64,000 nt of DNA from JAZKID01 sp965247525 (GCA_965247525.1 OZ252015.1:744001-808000), one strand, 5' to 3'. Shown: positions 1 to 9,200, counted from the stretch's first letter. Numbers and translations are program-made. The notes: generated by a model not told the origin, from the sequence alone.

Positions 1-502
1 CCAGAATTGCTTCCGGCTTTTGCTCGATGACCTGACGGCGCTCTTCAACGATGACATCACGCTCTGGCAGCACAACCTCATCTGTCAGAACAAGGCCTTC
101 CATACGGTCGGCTTCAAATTCCATTAGCTGCGGCAGGCGGCGCTTTTCGGTGCGCTGATAGAAAGCCGTATAATCATTTGAGGTGAACGCGTTTTCCTGT
201 CCGCCAATTTGCGACAACCATGTTGAAAACTGGCCGGATGGGTGAAGCTTTGTTCCCTTGAACATCAGATGTTCCAGAAAATGCGCGATACCGGATTTGC
301 CCGGCACTTCGTCTGAGGCGCCGATTTTATACCAGACCATATGCGTCACAACAGGTGCGCGGTGGTCGGGAATGACGACAACCTGCATGCCGTTTGCAAG
401 ATTAAATGTGTCCGACTGCGGCGCAATAATGTCTACCGGCGTTTGCGCATGGCCAGTCGTGTTGGCGCACATGAGCGCAAGGACAAAGCCGATCAGTTTC
501 AT
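1..502 (-). CDS. M16 family zinc metalloprotease, N-terminal part (runs off the window)
   Basis: Partial gene; only the first 167 or so codons are present and the rest lies left of the window. A hydrophobic N-terminal signal peptide of about 20 residues ends near the sequence GHAQ, so the protein is probably periplasmic. The inverted zinc motif HFLEH, typical of M16 (pitrilysin/insulinase-like) peptidases, follows at about residue 80, with the family sequences GMQVVVIPD and NAFTSNDYTAFY around it. Members of this family degrade peptides or unfolded proteins in the periplasm, often as a pair of M16 subunits. It lies 11 bp downstream of the BamF-like lipoprotein gene and probably closes the lspA operon. 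Start chosen at the ATG that opens the signal peptide. Catalytic function is inferred from the family. Confidence 0.9.
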   Translation of the reverse strand, partial: MKLIGFVLALMCANTTGHAQTPVDIIAPQSDTFNLANGMQVVVIPDHRAPVVTHMVWYKIGASDEVPGKSGIAHFLEHLMFKGTKLHPSGQFSTWLSQIGGQENAFTSNDYTAFYQRTEKRRLPQLMEFEADRMEGLVLTDEVVLPERDVIVEERRQVIEQKPEAIL

Positions 503-513
503 GTGATGATTTT

Positions 514-837
514 TCAATTGAACATCCGTCCAAAAAATGTGGAGTGTTCTTCTTCAGGTGGGTTGCCCGCAGGAACGGGTGCAGCGCTGTTATAACTTGC
601 TGGCGGCGGTTCTGGCACAACATCGGCGTGCTGTGCTGGCGCGATAACGGCAGGGCCATTTTGTGGTGGTGGTAAAACGCTAAGCTGGTCAGGCGGCGGC
701 ATTACAAGCGGTGCGCGCGGGCTGTAATCGATCGGCTCATTTGAAGCCGAGCCTATCCCAAGCGGACCAGCGCCGCCGCAAGAGGTAAGGGACACAGCAA
801 GAGACACGGAAACCAGAGCCAGTAGAACGACTTTCAT
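514..837 (-). CDS. BamF-like (DUF3035-type) outer-membrane lipoprotein
   Basis: A 107-residue lipoprotein. The first 20 or so residues are a signal peptide ending in the lipobox LTSC, so the mature protein should be lipidated on Cys near residue 20. The mature part is short and rich in proline, with a segment RAPLVMPPPDQL that resembles the conserved RAPLxxPPxxxLxxP core of the alphaproteobacterial BamF family, a subunit of the outer-membrane barrel assembly complex. Its place between lspA and an M16 peptidase gene is also where BamF-type genes are often found in alphaproteobacteria. An upstream in-frame start would add 22 charged residues before the signal peptide, so I use the ATG directly before it. 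BamF assignment is by motif and context only. Confidence 0.65.
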   Translation of the reverse strand: MKVVLLALVSVSLAVSLTSCGGAGPLGIGSASNEPIDYSPRAPLVMPPPDQLSVLPPPQNGPAVIAPAQHADVVPEPPPASYNSAAPVPAGNPPEEEHSTFFGRMFN

Positions 838-871
838 GAGCAAACCTTTTACGAAGCGTTGCAACAAAATT

Positions 872-1402
872 TCATTTTTTTTCGGCCGCAGAGGTTTTAA
901 CAAATCCCTCGACGATGAGTAGCGCGACGCCGATCACAATTGCGATATCGGCGATGTTGAAAATGTACCAGTAAAAACCGTTGTAATGCAGGGAAAAGAA
1001 ATCGGCAACGCCGCCGTGCCAGAAACGGTCAACCGCATTGCCCATGGCACCGCCGATAATAAGACCCAAAGCAAGGGCGAGAAGCCTGTGGGCGACGCGG
1101 GCAATCACTGCAATGAGAGCCAGCGATACAGCGATTTTGAACGCGCCCAGCGCCCATTGCCCGTAAATGGAGCCTTGCGTCAGCATGCCGTAAGACACGC
1201 CCTTGTTCCATGTCAGGACCAGATCAAAGAATGAGGTCATTTCGACCCGCTCATGCTCCGTCAGCCGGTAGCCATAAACCATCCAGATTTTGAAAATCTG
1301 GTCGGCAAGAAAACTTGCCAAGGCCGCCATCAGGCCGATGTCAGAATGCGGGCCGTAAAAGGAGATACGCTTCACGCGTTTGCGCCCTGCGCTTTGTGCC
1401 AT
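872..1402 (-). CDS. lspA: Lipoprotein signal peptidase (signal peptidase II)
   Basis: Inner-membrane aspartyl protease that removes signal peptides from lipidated prolipoproteins. About 170 residues with four hydrophobic segments, the usual size. The two catalytic Asp regions are visible: GNAVDRFWHGGVADFF carries NxxDR and VxDF. The gene overlaps the 3' end of ileS and precedes a lipoprotein gene, a common alphaproteobacterial arrangement. The start is uncertain: the ATG at 1402 overlaps ileS by 31 bp, whereas a GTG at 1375 overlaps the ileS stop in a GTGA and has an AGGG-type site upstream; the shorter form (167 residues) is equally plausible. Confidence 0.95.
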   Translation of the reverse strand: MAQSAGRKRVKRISFYGPHSDIGLMAALASFLADQIFKIWMVYGYRLTEHERVEMTSFFDLVLTWNKGVSYGMLTQGSIYGQWALGAFKIAVSLALIAVIARVAHRLLALALGLIIGGAMGNAVDRFWHGGVADFFSLHYNGFYWYIFNIADIAIVIGVALLIVEGFVKTSAAEKK

Positions 1403-4320
1403 TCACGAAGCGCCTGCGCATCGCGGGGCGTGACGTCAGGATATTCGCTGTCTTGACCAATTTCAGAAGAAATTTTCCACGAACGCGCGCATTTTGCACC
1501 AACCGCTTTTTGAAAAACCACAGCAACGCCTTTGACATCGGGCAGCGTAAACGCCGTGACCGGTGTGCCGGACTGCATAACAGTGGCTGCACTTGTGATG
1601 CCGATATCGGCAAAATCAATATCCGCAACAAGGTCCGCCGTTTGTGCGTCATGAATATAAATCTGCGGTGCCGCTTCCAGCGATGAGCCTATGGTTTTTG
1701 CGGTGCGCTCAACTTCCAGCGCGCCGGTGATGACTTTACGCACCTGACGGACGGTTTCCCATTTTGCGACGAGGACATCGTTCTGCCATTCAGCTTTGGC
1801 TTGCGGGAAAGGCTGCAAATGCACTGATGCCCTCGCGCCGGTCTCAAAAGCGCGCCATGCCTCTTCTGCAGTAAAGCTAAGGATCGGCCCCAGATAGCGC
1901 GTGAGGTGGCTGAACAGCTCATGCACAACCGTAAGCGCTGACTGCCGCACAGGTGATGAGATCGGATCGCAATAGAGCGCATCTTTGCGAATATCGAAAT
2001 AGAAGGCGGAGAGATCCGTAATCATAAATTGGGTCAGAAGATGCACGACACGCTTGAAATCGAAGGCTGCATAGGCGCTTTCAATCTTCGTGTGGAGTGC
2101 TGCAAGCTCGGCCAGCATGTAGCGCTCAAGTTCGGGCATGTTTTGAAACAAGACCGTTTCGTCGGGTGTATAATGCGCCAACGTCCCCAGCATCCAGCGC
2201 AGCGTGTTGCGCAGTTTGCGATAGGTTTCCGATGCGGTCTTGATAATTTCAGGGCCGATGCGCAGGTCTTCCGCATAATCGGATGACGCCACCCACAGAC
2301 GCAAAATATCGGCGCCGGACTGTTTGATAATGTCTTGCGGTGCAATCGTGTTGCCCTTCGACTTCGACATTTTCTGGCCGTCCTGCGCCATCACGAAACC
2401 ATGTGTGACCACAATATCATAAGGCGCGCGGCCGCGTGTGCCGCAGCCCTCGAGCAGGCTTGACTGGAACCAGCCGCGATGCTGGTCGGAGCCTTCGAAA
2501 TAAACAACCGTGTTGTTGCAGGCGCCTGCCGCTTCCAGATCACTGCGCTGTTCAAGCGTGAACACATGGGTCGCCCCTGAATCAAACCAGACGTCGAGAA
2601 CGTCGGTGACCATTTGCCATTCATTGCCATCGAAATCCGGCCAGAACCGCTTTGCCGCACCTTCCGCAAACCACGCATCCGCGCCTTCATCTTCAAAGGC
2701 CTTGAGGATGCGCGCATTGACCTCGATATCCTGCAGCACCTCGCCGCCGTCTTTATGCACGAACACGGTAATCGGCACGCCCCATGCGCGCTGGCGCGAG
2801 ACGACCCAGTCCGGCCTGTCTTTGACCATGCCGGTAATGCGGTTCTGGGCGATGGCCGGATGCCATTGCGTATCACTGATGCTTTTCAGGGCGCGGCTGC
2901 GCAGCGTGCTGCCATCGTCCAGTGTTTTATCCATCGCAATAAACCATTGCGGCGTGTTGCGGAAAATCACCGGCGTTTTTGAGCGCCATGAATGTGGATA
3001 GGAATGTTTTAAACGCCCACGCGCGGCGAGCATGCCGGCGTTTTTGAGCGCCTCGATCACGGCGTCATTGGCATCGCCCTTTGAGCCATCATCTTTCAGA
3101 ACGCGCTTGCCCGCAAAGCCCGGCGCTTCTTTGGTGTAGGCGCTGTGCTCGTCGACCGTGTACGGAATATGCGTATCGATGCCGCGTGCTTCGAGCGCGG
3201 ACTTGTTGTTCATCCAGACTTCAAAGTCGTCGCGGCCATGGCTTGGCGCGGTGTGCACAAACCCAGTGCCGGTGTCATCGGTGACGTGATCGCCGTCGAG
3301 AAGCGGAACTTTAAAATTATAGCCGAGTGCTGCGAGAGGATGGCCGACCAGTAACCCAGCAAGATCGTCCGATGAAATGCTCTCTAATTTGTTATAACTC
3401 GCCACTCGCGCCTGCTTGAAAACCTCTTCAGCCAGCTTGTCGGCAAGAATAAGTTTCTCGCCCGTCTTCAGCCAGTTGTCGTCGGCCGCTTCCGTGACTT
3501 CATAAATTCCGTAAGAAATTTTCTTGGAAAACGAAATCGCGCGGTTGCCGGGAATGGTCCAAGGCGTTGTTGTCCAGATAACAACATAAGCTTGGTGTGA
3601 CGTTGGCCCTGTTTTGAGCAATGACTTCACAACAGGAAACTTCACCCAGATCTGGTCGGATGTGACGTCCTGATATTCAACTTCTGCTTCCGCCAGCGCA
3701 GTGCGTTCTGCAACTGCCCACATCACCGGTTTTGAACCGCGATACAGCTGGTTCGACATGGCGAACTTCATCAACTCGCCAGCAATCGCGGCCTCTGCTT
3801 TGAAGTCCATCGTTGCATATGGTTGTGACCAATTGCCCGTGCCGCCAAGGCGCTTGAATTCCTCGCGCTGCACGTCCAGCCACTTGGCCGCATAGCTACG
3901 GCATTCGCCGCGAAATTCGTTGATCGGCACATCGTCCTTGTTTTTACCGGCGCTTCGGTATTGCTCTTCGACTTTCCATTCGATCGGCAGGCCGTGGCAA
4001 TCCCAGCCCGGCACATAATTACATTCAAAACCCGCCATCTGTTTCGAGCGCACGACAAAATCTTTCAAGATTTTATTCAGCGCCGTGCCGATATGAATAT
4101 GGCCGTTGGCATAAGGGGGGCCGTCATGCAGCGTGTAGCGCGTGCGGCCCTTGCCCTGCGCTCGCAGCTGGCCGTAAAGATCAATCTCTTCCCAGTGTTT
4201 TAAAATCTCCGGCTCGCGCTCCGGCAGGCCTGCGCGCATCGGAAATTCCGTCTGCGGCAAAAACAGCGTTTGCGAATAATCATTGCCGGATGGGCCATAT
4301 TTTTTGGCGGTATCACTCAT
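1372..4320 (-). CDS. ileS: Isoleucyl-tRNA synthetase
   Basis: Charges tRNA-Ile with isoleucine in the cytoplasm; class I synthetase of about 982 residues, full length for the family. Visible features are the PYANG-HIHIG nucleotide-binding motif at residues 70-78, the CP1 editing-domain segment TDDTGTGFVHTAPSHG, and KMSKSKGN near residue 650. The HIGH signature reads HIGT, with Thr in the fourth position. The C-terminal anticodon-binding domain is present; I saw no clear terminal zinc-finger cysteine cluster. The start at 4320 is chosen because it forms an ATGA overlap with the ribF stop; the longer ORF start would intrude into ribF. Translationally coupled to ribF upstream and lspA downstream. 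Confidence 0.97.
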   Translation of the reverse strand: MSDTAKKYGPSGNDYSQTLFLPQTEFPMRAGLPEREPEILKHWEEIDLYGQLRAQGKGRTRYTLHDGPPYANGHIHIGTALNKILKDFVVRSKQMAGFECNYVPGWDCHGLPIEWKVEEQYRSAGKNKDDVPINEFRGECRSYAAKWLDVQREEFKRLGGTGNWSQPYATMDFKAEAAIAGELMKFAMSNQLYRGSKPVMWAVAERTALAEAEVEYQDVTSDQIWVKFPVVKSLLKTGPTSHQAYVVIWTTTPWTIPGNRAISFSKKISYGIYEVTEAADDNWLKTGEKLILADKLAEEVFKQARVASYNKLESISSDDLAGLLVGHPLAALGYNFKVPLLDGDHVTDDTGTGFVHTAPSHGRDDFEVWMNNKSALEARGIDTHIPYTVDEHSAYTKEAPGFAGKRVLKDDGSKGDANDAVIEALKNAGMLAARGRLKHSYPHSWRSKTPVIFRNTPQWFIAMDKTLDDGSTLRSRALKSISDTQWHPAIAQNRITGMVKDRPDWVVSRQRAWGVPITVFVHKDGGEVLQDIEVNARILKAFEDEGADAWFAEGAAKRFWPDFDGNEWQMVTDVLDVWFDSGATHVFTLEQRSDLEAAGACNNTVVYFEGSDQHRGWFQSSLLEGCGTRGRAPYDIVVTHGFVMAQDGQKMSKSKGNTIAPQDIIKQSGADILRLWVASSDYAEDLRIGPEIIKTASETYRKLRNTLRWMLGTLAHYTPDETVLFQNMPELERYMLAELAALHTKIESAYAAFDFKRVVHLLTQFMITDLSAFYFDIRKDALYCDPISSPVRQSALTVVHELFSHLTRYLGPILSFTAEEAWRAFETGARASVHLQPFPQAKAEWQNDVLVAKWETVRQVRKVITGALEVERTAKTIGSSLEAAPQIYIHDAQTADLVADIDFADIGITSAATVMQSGTPVTAFTLPDVKGVAVVFQKAVGAKCARSWKISSEIGQDSEYPDVTPRDAQALREWHKAQGANA

Positions 4321-5369
4321 GGCACAAGCTTTCGGACATTCGAGGCACCTTCGCAAGCACCTTTCAGCTGTTCAATGCGTGATTGAAGCAGCGTCTGGGG
4401 CGCGCGAAGCGTTGCCGAAATGGCCTGCCGCGCCGCATCGACATCTTGTTTCATTTGCGCGACCAGCGCCGCGACATCGGCAAATTTTTTTTCACCTCGC
4501 AAAAAGCGGATGAATTCGACATGCAGCGCCGCGCCGTAAAGATCGCCTTTAAAGTCGAGAATATAGGCTTCCAGAAGCGGTGCCCCGCCGCCAAACTGCA
4601 CACGCGTGCCAAAGTGGACGGCAGCGCCATACCACGCCCCCTTTACAAAAACCCTTGCAGCATAGACGCCGTGTTTCAAACCAAACCCTTCGCCAAGCGC
4701 GACATTGGCGGTCGGAAAGCCAAGCGTACGACCGCGCTTGTCGCCATTCTGCACCTTTCCGCCAACACACCAGCGATAGCCCAAATCTTTATTTGCCGTG
4801 TTGATGTCTCCGCCATGCAGGCTGGCGCGAATGGCCGATGACGAGATGGCGGTTGTGCCGTCGCCCGTTTCAGCCTCGACCAGCGTTACGCCCATCTTGT
4901 TTTGTAAGGCCAGCGCCGGCAAAGTGGCAGGGCTGCCCTCGCGGCCTTTGCCGAAATGAAAATCATGGCCGGCGACGATATGCGCCGCACCGCATTTCTG
5001 CCCCAGAAGCTCGGCGATAAAAGCGGCCGCGCTCATCTGTGCCAGATTGCTATTGAAAGCTTCGATGATAGCGCCATCAAGGCCGAAGGCTTCAAACAGC
5101 AAGAGTTTTTCTTCTGGCGGGGTCAGGCGAAAAAGTGGCGGCTGGGGTTTGAAAAACGCGCGCGGATGCGGCTCGAACGTCAGCGCCAGAACCTTCCGGT
5201 TTTGCGCCGCACCGATTTCAAGCGCTTTGGCCAGAACGGCCTGATGGCCAAGATGAACACCGTCAAAATTGCCAATCGCAACTACAGCACCGCGCAAATC
5301 TTGCGGAAAAGGCGAATGTATATCGATGGATTGAAACAAAAGGCTCTCAACGGCACAAAGGGATGACAC
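4317..5369 (-). CDS. ribF: Bifunctional riboflavin kinase / FAD synthetase
   Basis: Converts riboflavin to FMN and FMN to FAD in the cytosol. The N-terminal half is the nucleotidyltransferase domain, with AIGNFDGVHLGHQ near residue 30-45 (GxFDGxHxGH motif) and a later ISSSAIR segment. The C-terminal half is the flavokinase domain with the sequences TLGFPTANV and HGVYAAR. At 350 residues it is slightly longer than the usual 310-330, with an extended C-terminal tail. First gene of the leftward ribF-ileS-lspA operon and overlapping ileS by four bases. A plausible promoter would lie in the 174-bp gap shared with the divergent cheY-like gene. Confidence 0.95.
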   Translation of the reverse strand: MSSLCAVESLLFQSIDIHSPFPQDLRGAVVAIGNFDGVHLGHQAVLAKALEIGAAQNRKVLALTFEPHPRAFFKPQPPLFRLTPPEEKLLLFEAFGLDGAIIEAFNSNLAQMSAAAFIAELLGQKCGAAHIVAGHDFHFGKGREGSPATLPALALQNKMGVTLVEAETGDGTTAISSSAIRASLHGGDINTANKDLGYRWCVGGKVQNGDKRGRTLGFPTANVALGEGFGLKHGVYAARVFVKGAWYGAAVHFGTRVQFGGGAPLLEAYILDFKGDLYGAALHVEFIRFLRGEKKFADVAALVAQMKQDVDAARQAISATLRAPQTLLQSRIEQLKGACEGASNVRKLVP

Positions 5370-5543
5370 AACACATGTCCCGCTTAAGGCTTTAAGGGCT
5401 TTATGCCCCTGTTGCGAGCAAAAATTTTGAAAGCCGGGGGCCGTTGTTAACTCCCTGTTTGCAACAAATGCTTATGCTTTTTTAAGCCTCCTGCCTTTGT
5501 CCGGCAGGGTTGGTTTTGTGCCCTGCGTAAGGACTTAAAGAAC

Positions 5544-5927
5544 ATGGCCGCTGACGCCGCAATGCCCATCCTCATCGTCGATGACTATCGAACGATGGCC
5601 CGCATTATCCGCAACCTCCTGCAACAGCTTGGTTTTGTTGACGTCGACGAGGCGCTCAGCGCCAATGAAGCGCTCGACAAGCTGAAAACACGCAATTACG
5701 GGCTTGTCATTTCCGACTGGAATATGGAGCCGATGAGCGGTTTTTCTCTTCTTGAGCAAATCCGTGCCGACCACGATCTGGCGCAAACACCCTTCATCAT
5801 GGTCTCGGCAGATTCAAAAAATGAGCAAATAGTCGCCGCCCGAAAAGCGGGCGCGAGCAATTACCTGATCAAGCCGTTTAATGCGGCAACCCTTAAAGGC
5901 AAGCTGGACGCTGTTTTTAACGCTTGA
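5544..5927 (+). CDS. Single-domain response regulator, CheY-like
   Basis: A free-standing receiver domain of 127 residues. The acidic pocket is D13/D14, the phosphoacceptor is D58 in ISDWNM, the switch Ser is S88 in MVSAD, and the conserved Lys is K110 in LIKPF, so the full phosphorylation machinery is intact. The DWNM context and the short form are typical of chemotaxis CheY proteins, which carry the signal from CheA to the flagellar motor, but no che genes are in this window, so another phosphorelay role is possible. It is divergent from ribF and convergent with the TipF-like EAL gene, only two bases away. Confidence 0.9.
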   Translation: MAADAAMPILIVDDYRTMARIIRNLLQQLGFVDVDEALSANEALDKLKTRNYGLVISDWNMEPMSGFSLLEQIRADHDLAQTPFIMVSADSKNEQIVAARKAGASNYLIKPFNAATLKGKLDAVFNA

Positions 5928-5929
5928 AA

Positions 5930-7243
5930 TCAGGCACTGATCGAGGTTTTTGGTGCATCGCTGAGCGGTAAATCGTCCAGCACGTCAGCTTTGACCGGGC
6001 GCGGCGGCGCAAACAGGAAGCCTTGGGCATAGGCAATATCATAATCCAGAAGATCGATGACCGTGGCCTCGGCTTCGATTTTGTCAGCGGCCAGCGCAAT
6101 GCCATAACGGTTCAGCATGTCGGACAGATCGGCGGGATGAATGTCGCCCGATCCGCCAGCCATGCGGCCAAGCAAAACCTCTCCGGGGATTTTGACGGTT
6201 TTGAACCCGCGGTCGGCCAGCGCTTTGGCGTCGAGGCGCATATCGCGGGTCTGGTCGAGCGAAAACCGGAAGCCGAGCTTGGCAATCGCTGCAAGGCTTT
6301 CAAACTCAAGCGCGCCAAGAGAATTATAGGCGCTTTGCGAGATTTCCAGCACAAGCGAGTCATTCAGGGCGCTGTTGGCGCTGAGGAAATCGATCAAGTG
6401 TTCAAACGCGACGCCGCCCGACAGGCTTGCCGCGCACAGATTGACGACAACACCGATTTCTTTGTTGCGTGTCTGCATCCGGCGCACCAGCTGCACGGCA
6501 CGATAAAGCACAAGCGTATCGAAGGTCAGCGCCAGATCGCCCATCGCCATTGACGGAAGAAAGTCTTCCGGCAACAAGATTTCACCTGTTTCAAGGCGCA
6601 TACGGCTTAAAATTTCATACCAGCGGATCTTGCGCTGCGGCAGGGTTACAATCGGCTGCAGCATAATTTCAATGCGGCCCTGGTCGATCACATGGCGCAC
6701 CACATCAGCGGCACTGACAGCATCGAGATGGCCCAACGGGCCCCGCCGCGGTGGCGGCGACATGGCGACCTGTGCCTGAGATTCGCGCATTTGCGCGCCA
6801 AAGCCTTGAATAGGCTGTTTGGGGGCATGAGAGGCCTGCAGACGCGCCGACTGGATCTGCTCCTGATGCTGCTGAAGAGTAATGCCGACCTGCTCCATCT
6901 GGGTATGGATGCCCTGCATAGCGCTTTTGAGTGTGGACACATCCTGCACGCAGCGAACGACGCCTGCCTCTTCCAGAACCCTGATTTTGTTGTTTAGGAT
7001 GGAGATATCGCGGGTGGCGCTCTCAAGCGCCCGGCCAAGATCGTTCATATCACTGGCGTTTTTGATTTTGTCGCGCACGCGCCAGCTTGCCAGCTGAAAG
7101 ATGACCTGCAGGGCGAAAAGCCCGGCGGCCAGCATGACCACGGTGCCAAGTTCCACCTTGAAAAGAATATAGGAAACGCCGCTGAGCGACACGGCGATGA
7201 GCGCCATGGCGATAATAATTACGGTCTGACCCAAAAAATTCAT
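5930..7243 (-). CDS. Membrane-anchored degenerate EAL-domain protein, TipF-like
   Basis: A 437-residue protein with two N-terminal transmembrane segments (about residues 5-25 and 33-52), a predicted coiled-coil region (about 60-140), a proline-containing linker and a C-terminal EAL domain (about 190-420). The EAL signature reads YEIL, the DDFG loop is replaced by SLDQTRD, while the Asn in NLCAASL, a Lys in VKIP and the tail YAQGFLFAPP remain. Loss of the metal-binding aspartates means it probably binds c-di-GMP without hydrolysing it. The architecture matches TipF, a c-di-GMP receptor needed for flagellum assembly in Caulobacter; the neighbouring CheY-like gene fits a motility role. The TipF link is an inference from architecture. 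Confidence 0.75.
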   Translation of the reverse strand: MNFLGQTVIIIAMALIAVSLSGVSYILFKVELGTVVMLAAGLFALQVIFQLASWRVRDKIKNASDMNDLGRALESATRDISILNNKIRVLEEAGVVRCVQDVSTLKSAMQGIHTQMEQVGITLQQHQEQIQSARLQASHAPKQPIQGFGAQMRESQAQVAMSPPPRRGPLGHLDAVSAADVVRHVIDQGRIEIMLQPIVTLPQRKIRWYEILSRMRLETGEILLPEDFLPSMAMGDLALTFDTLVLYRAVQLVRRMQTRNKEIGVVVNLCAASLSGGVAFEHLIDFLSANSALNDSLVLEISQSAYNSLGALEFESLAAIAKLGFRFSLDQTRDMRLDAKALADRGFKTVKIPGEVLLGRMAGGSGDIHPADLSDMLNRYGIALAADKIEAEATVIDLLDYDIAYAQGFLFAPPRPVKADVLDDLPLSDAPKTSISA

Positions 7244-7497
7244 TCGTCTTTACTCGTTAAAATCTGGCATTTCATTGCTGCCCGACATTCGAATCGCGCT
7301 CTCATCCAAGTGTATCACAGAATGTGCCGCGCCCTTGTGTCGGCAAGTGCGGCAAGGATGCAACAGTCCACCATTGTTTGTCCCATGGTTCTTGAAGTTT
7401 GATCCGGCGTGGCATCTATATCGCGCGACGATTCATTAACGCGCATGGCCTTATGCTTTGCGGTGATTCGAACACCAGGGGTTAGGGTTCTAAACTT

Positions 7498-8073
7498 ATG
7501 AAAACATATACTTTCCTGCGCACGGGGATTTGCGCAGTTGTGCTGGCCGGCGCTTTGGCGCTTGGCGGCTGTAATACAATTGAAAATTCAATCGAGCAGC
7601 GCTCACCTATTGATCAGCAGGTTTGGGACGGTCCGTCCACCAAACGTGTCATCGAATGGCAGGGCCGCGAGCGCGCAGGCACAATCGTCATTGAGACCAG
7701 CGACCGCACGCTGACACTCGTGCAAAAGGATGGAACGGCGCTTCAGTACACGGTTGGCGTTGGCCGCCGCGGTTTTGAATGGTCGGGCAATAAAACAATC
7801 AGCCAGAAAAAAGTCTGGCCGGGCTGGACACCGCCACCACAGATGCACAAACGTCAAAAAGGTCTTCCAGGTCATATGGAAGGCGGCGTTGCCAACCCGC
7901 TTGGCGCACGCGCGATGTATCTTGGCTCGTCCCTGTACCGCATTCACGGCTCAAATGATCCGCAGACAATTGGTCAGGCCGTTTCTTCCGGTTGCTTCCG
8001 CATGAACAATGTGGACGTGATGGATTTGTTTGAACGCGTGCATGTTGGAACGCCGGTCATCATCCGCCGTTAA
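7498..8073 (+). CDS. L,D-transpeptidase (YkuD domain) lipoprotein
   Basis: A 191-residue envelope enzyme expected to form 3-3 peptidoglycan cross-links or attach proteins to peptidoglycan. The signal peptide ends in a lipobox LGGC at about residue 25. The YkuD catalytic signature is complete: HGSNDP near residue 150 followed by SSGCFRM, where the Cys is the nucleophile. It is a close paralogue of the gene at 24286: both carry GVGRxGFEWSG, NPLGARAMYLGSS and IHGxNxPQTIGxAVSSGC. A strong terminator follows at 8095, so it is probably monocistronic. Confidence 0.93.
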   Translation: MKTYTFLRTGICAVVLAGALALGGCNTIENSIEQRSPIDQQVWDGPSTKRVIEWQGRERAGTIVIETSDRTLTLVQKDGTALQYTVGVGRRGFEWSGNKTISQKKVWPGWTPPPQMHKRQKGLPGHMEGGVANPLGARAMYLGSSLYRIHGSNDPQTIGQAVSSGCFRMNNVDVMDLFERVHVGTPVIIRR

Positions 8074-8094
8074 AAAAAAACGACATCTCTTTTA

Positions 8095-8125
8095 AAAAGG
8101 CCAGCTCACTTAGCTGGCCTTTTTT
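8095..8125 (+). terminator. Rho-independent terminator after the L,D-transpeptidase gene
   Basis: A 12-base stem (AAAAGGCCAGCT with its complement) around a 5-base loop, running into T residues. It lies 22 bp after the stop codon at 8073. Confidence 0.9.
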
Positions 8126-8313
8126 GTCAGCCCCTCGAACGCAACATTTAGAATTAGAAAAATTCAAAACAGGAACAGTGGTTCTGTTTCGCTCTGTTTG
8201 CTTTGCTATTGCAGCATTGAGCGCGAACGACAGCACTGTCATTTCACTAGAACGTTTCTAAGCTGCGAAAAGAACATTGACAACGGTTGCAGCTTACGTA
8301 GATAGCCAATCCT

Positions 8314-8664
8314 ATGCGTATTCATCCAAAACTTGTGTTGTCTCTTTTGTTTATCGGCGCGGTCGGCTTCGTGCTCGCCAAACCCATGCTTGGCGGGGCC
8401 AGCAAGAGCGATATTATTTTGACACTCAAAGACAATAAATTTGACCAGTCCGAAATCAACATTCCTGCTGGTAAGGCTGTCAATCTTGTTATCAAAAACG
8501 AAGATGACACGCCTGAAGAAATTGAATGTGCCGCCCTTCACATCGAAAAAATTGTAAGGCCGCATGGCACGCGCACAATTGCCATACCCCCGCTTGTGCC
8601 AGGCCGCTATGAGTTAAAAGGCGAGTACCACGACAGCGCAAGAAGCGCGCTGATTGTCAAATAG
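8314..8664 (+). CDS. Periplasmic cupredoxin-domain protein
   Basis: A 116-residue exported protein with one N-terminal hydrophobic segment followed by a cupredoxin-like beta-sandwich of the EfeO/cupredoxin_1 kind. Family-like sequences are KFDQSEINIPAGKAVNLVIKNED near residues 43-65, a Cys at about residue 73 in IECAALH, and PLVPGRYELKGEYH near the C-terminus; potential copper ligands (Cys, His, Glu) are therefore present. Six bases separate it from a Tp34-type metal-binding protein gene, so the two are likely one operon handling iron or copper in the periplasm. In related systems such proteins feed an FTR1 permease, which is absent here. Confidence 0.8.
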   Translation: MRIHPKLVLSLLFIGAVGFVLAKPMLGGASKSDIILTLKDNKFDQSEINIPAGKAVNLVIKNEDDTPEEIECAALHIEKIVRPHGTRTIAIPPLVPGRYELKGEYHDSARSALIVK

Positions 8665-8673
8665 GCGAGAGTG

Positions 8674-9186
8674 ATGAAAAAAACAGCATTGGTAGTGGCA
8701 TTGATTGGCAGCATCGGCGCGGCACAGGCACGCGAGTTTTACATCGGCGGGCCCGTGCACCATGAGGACATGGAGATCGTTGCAAACTATCTGGTTGGCA
8801 TCGAAATGGCGCCAATGGACAACCATATGATGCATGGCGACGATGTTATCCACGTTGAGGCCGATGTGCACGCAACCGCCGACAACACCCATGGCTATGG
8901 TGACGGTGCCTGGATTGGCTATTTAAGCATTGGCTATAAAATCGAGAAAACCGGAAGCGACTGGACAGCGACTGGAACGCTGAAACCGATGATCGCAAAA
9001 GATGGCCCGCATTATGCCGACAACGTCAAAATGAACGGAGCCGGTACTTACAAACTGACCTACCATTTTGAGCCGCCGTCAAAAAACGGTTTCTATCGCC
9101 ACACAGACGCGCAAACAGGCGTGCCCGAATGGTGGCAGCCTTTTGACCAGAGTTTTGAGTTTACCTATCCGCAAAGCGGTAAATAA
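8674..9186 (+). CDS. Tp34/P19-family periplasmic metal (iron/copper) binding protein
   Basis: A 170-residue exported protein with a signal peptide ending at AQAR. It has the family core: FYIGGPVHHEDMEIV, a Met/His-rich segment MAPMDNHMMHGDDVIHVEADVHA, and a late YHFEPP segment. Members such as Campylobacter P19 bind Cu and Fe with His and Met ligands and take part in iron uptake with an FTR1-like permease. The ATG at 8674 is preferred over the preceding GTG because it begins the signal peptide directly. It sits between the cupredoxin gene and a membrane-protein gene 14 bp downstream. Confidence 0.88.
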   Translation: MKKTALVVALIGSIGAAQAREFYIGGPVHHEDMEIVANYLVGIEMAPMDNHMMHGDDVIHVEADVHATADNTHGYGDGAWIGYLSIGYKIEKTGSDWTATGTLKPMIAKDGPHYADNVKMNGAGTYKLTYHFEPPSKNGFYRHTDAQTGVPEWWQPFDQSFEFTYPQSGK

Positions 9187-9200
9187 ACAGGGGTTGTGCA

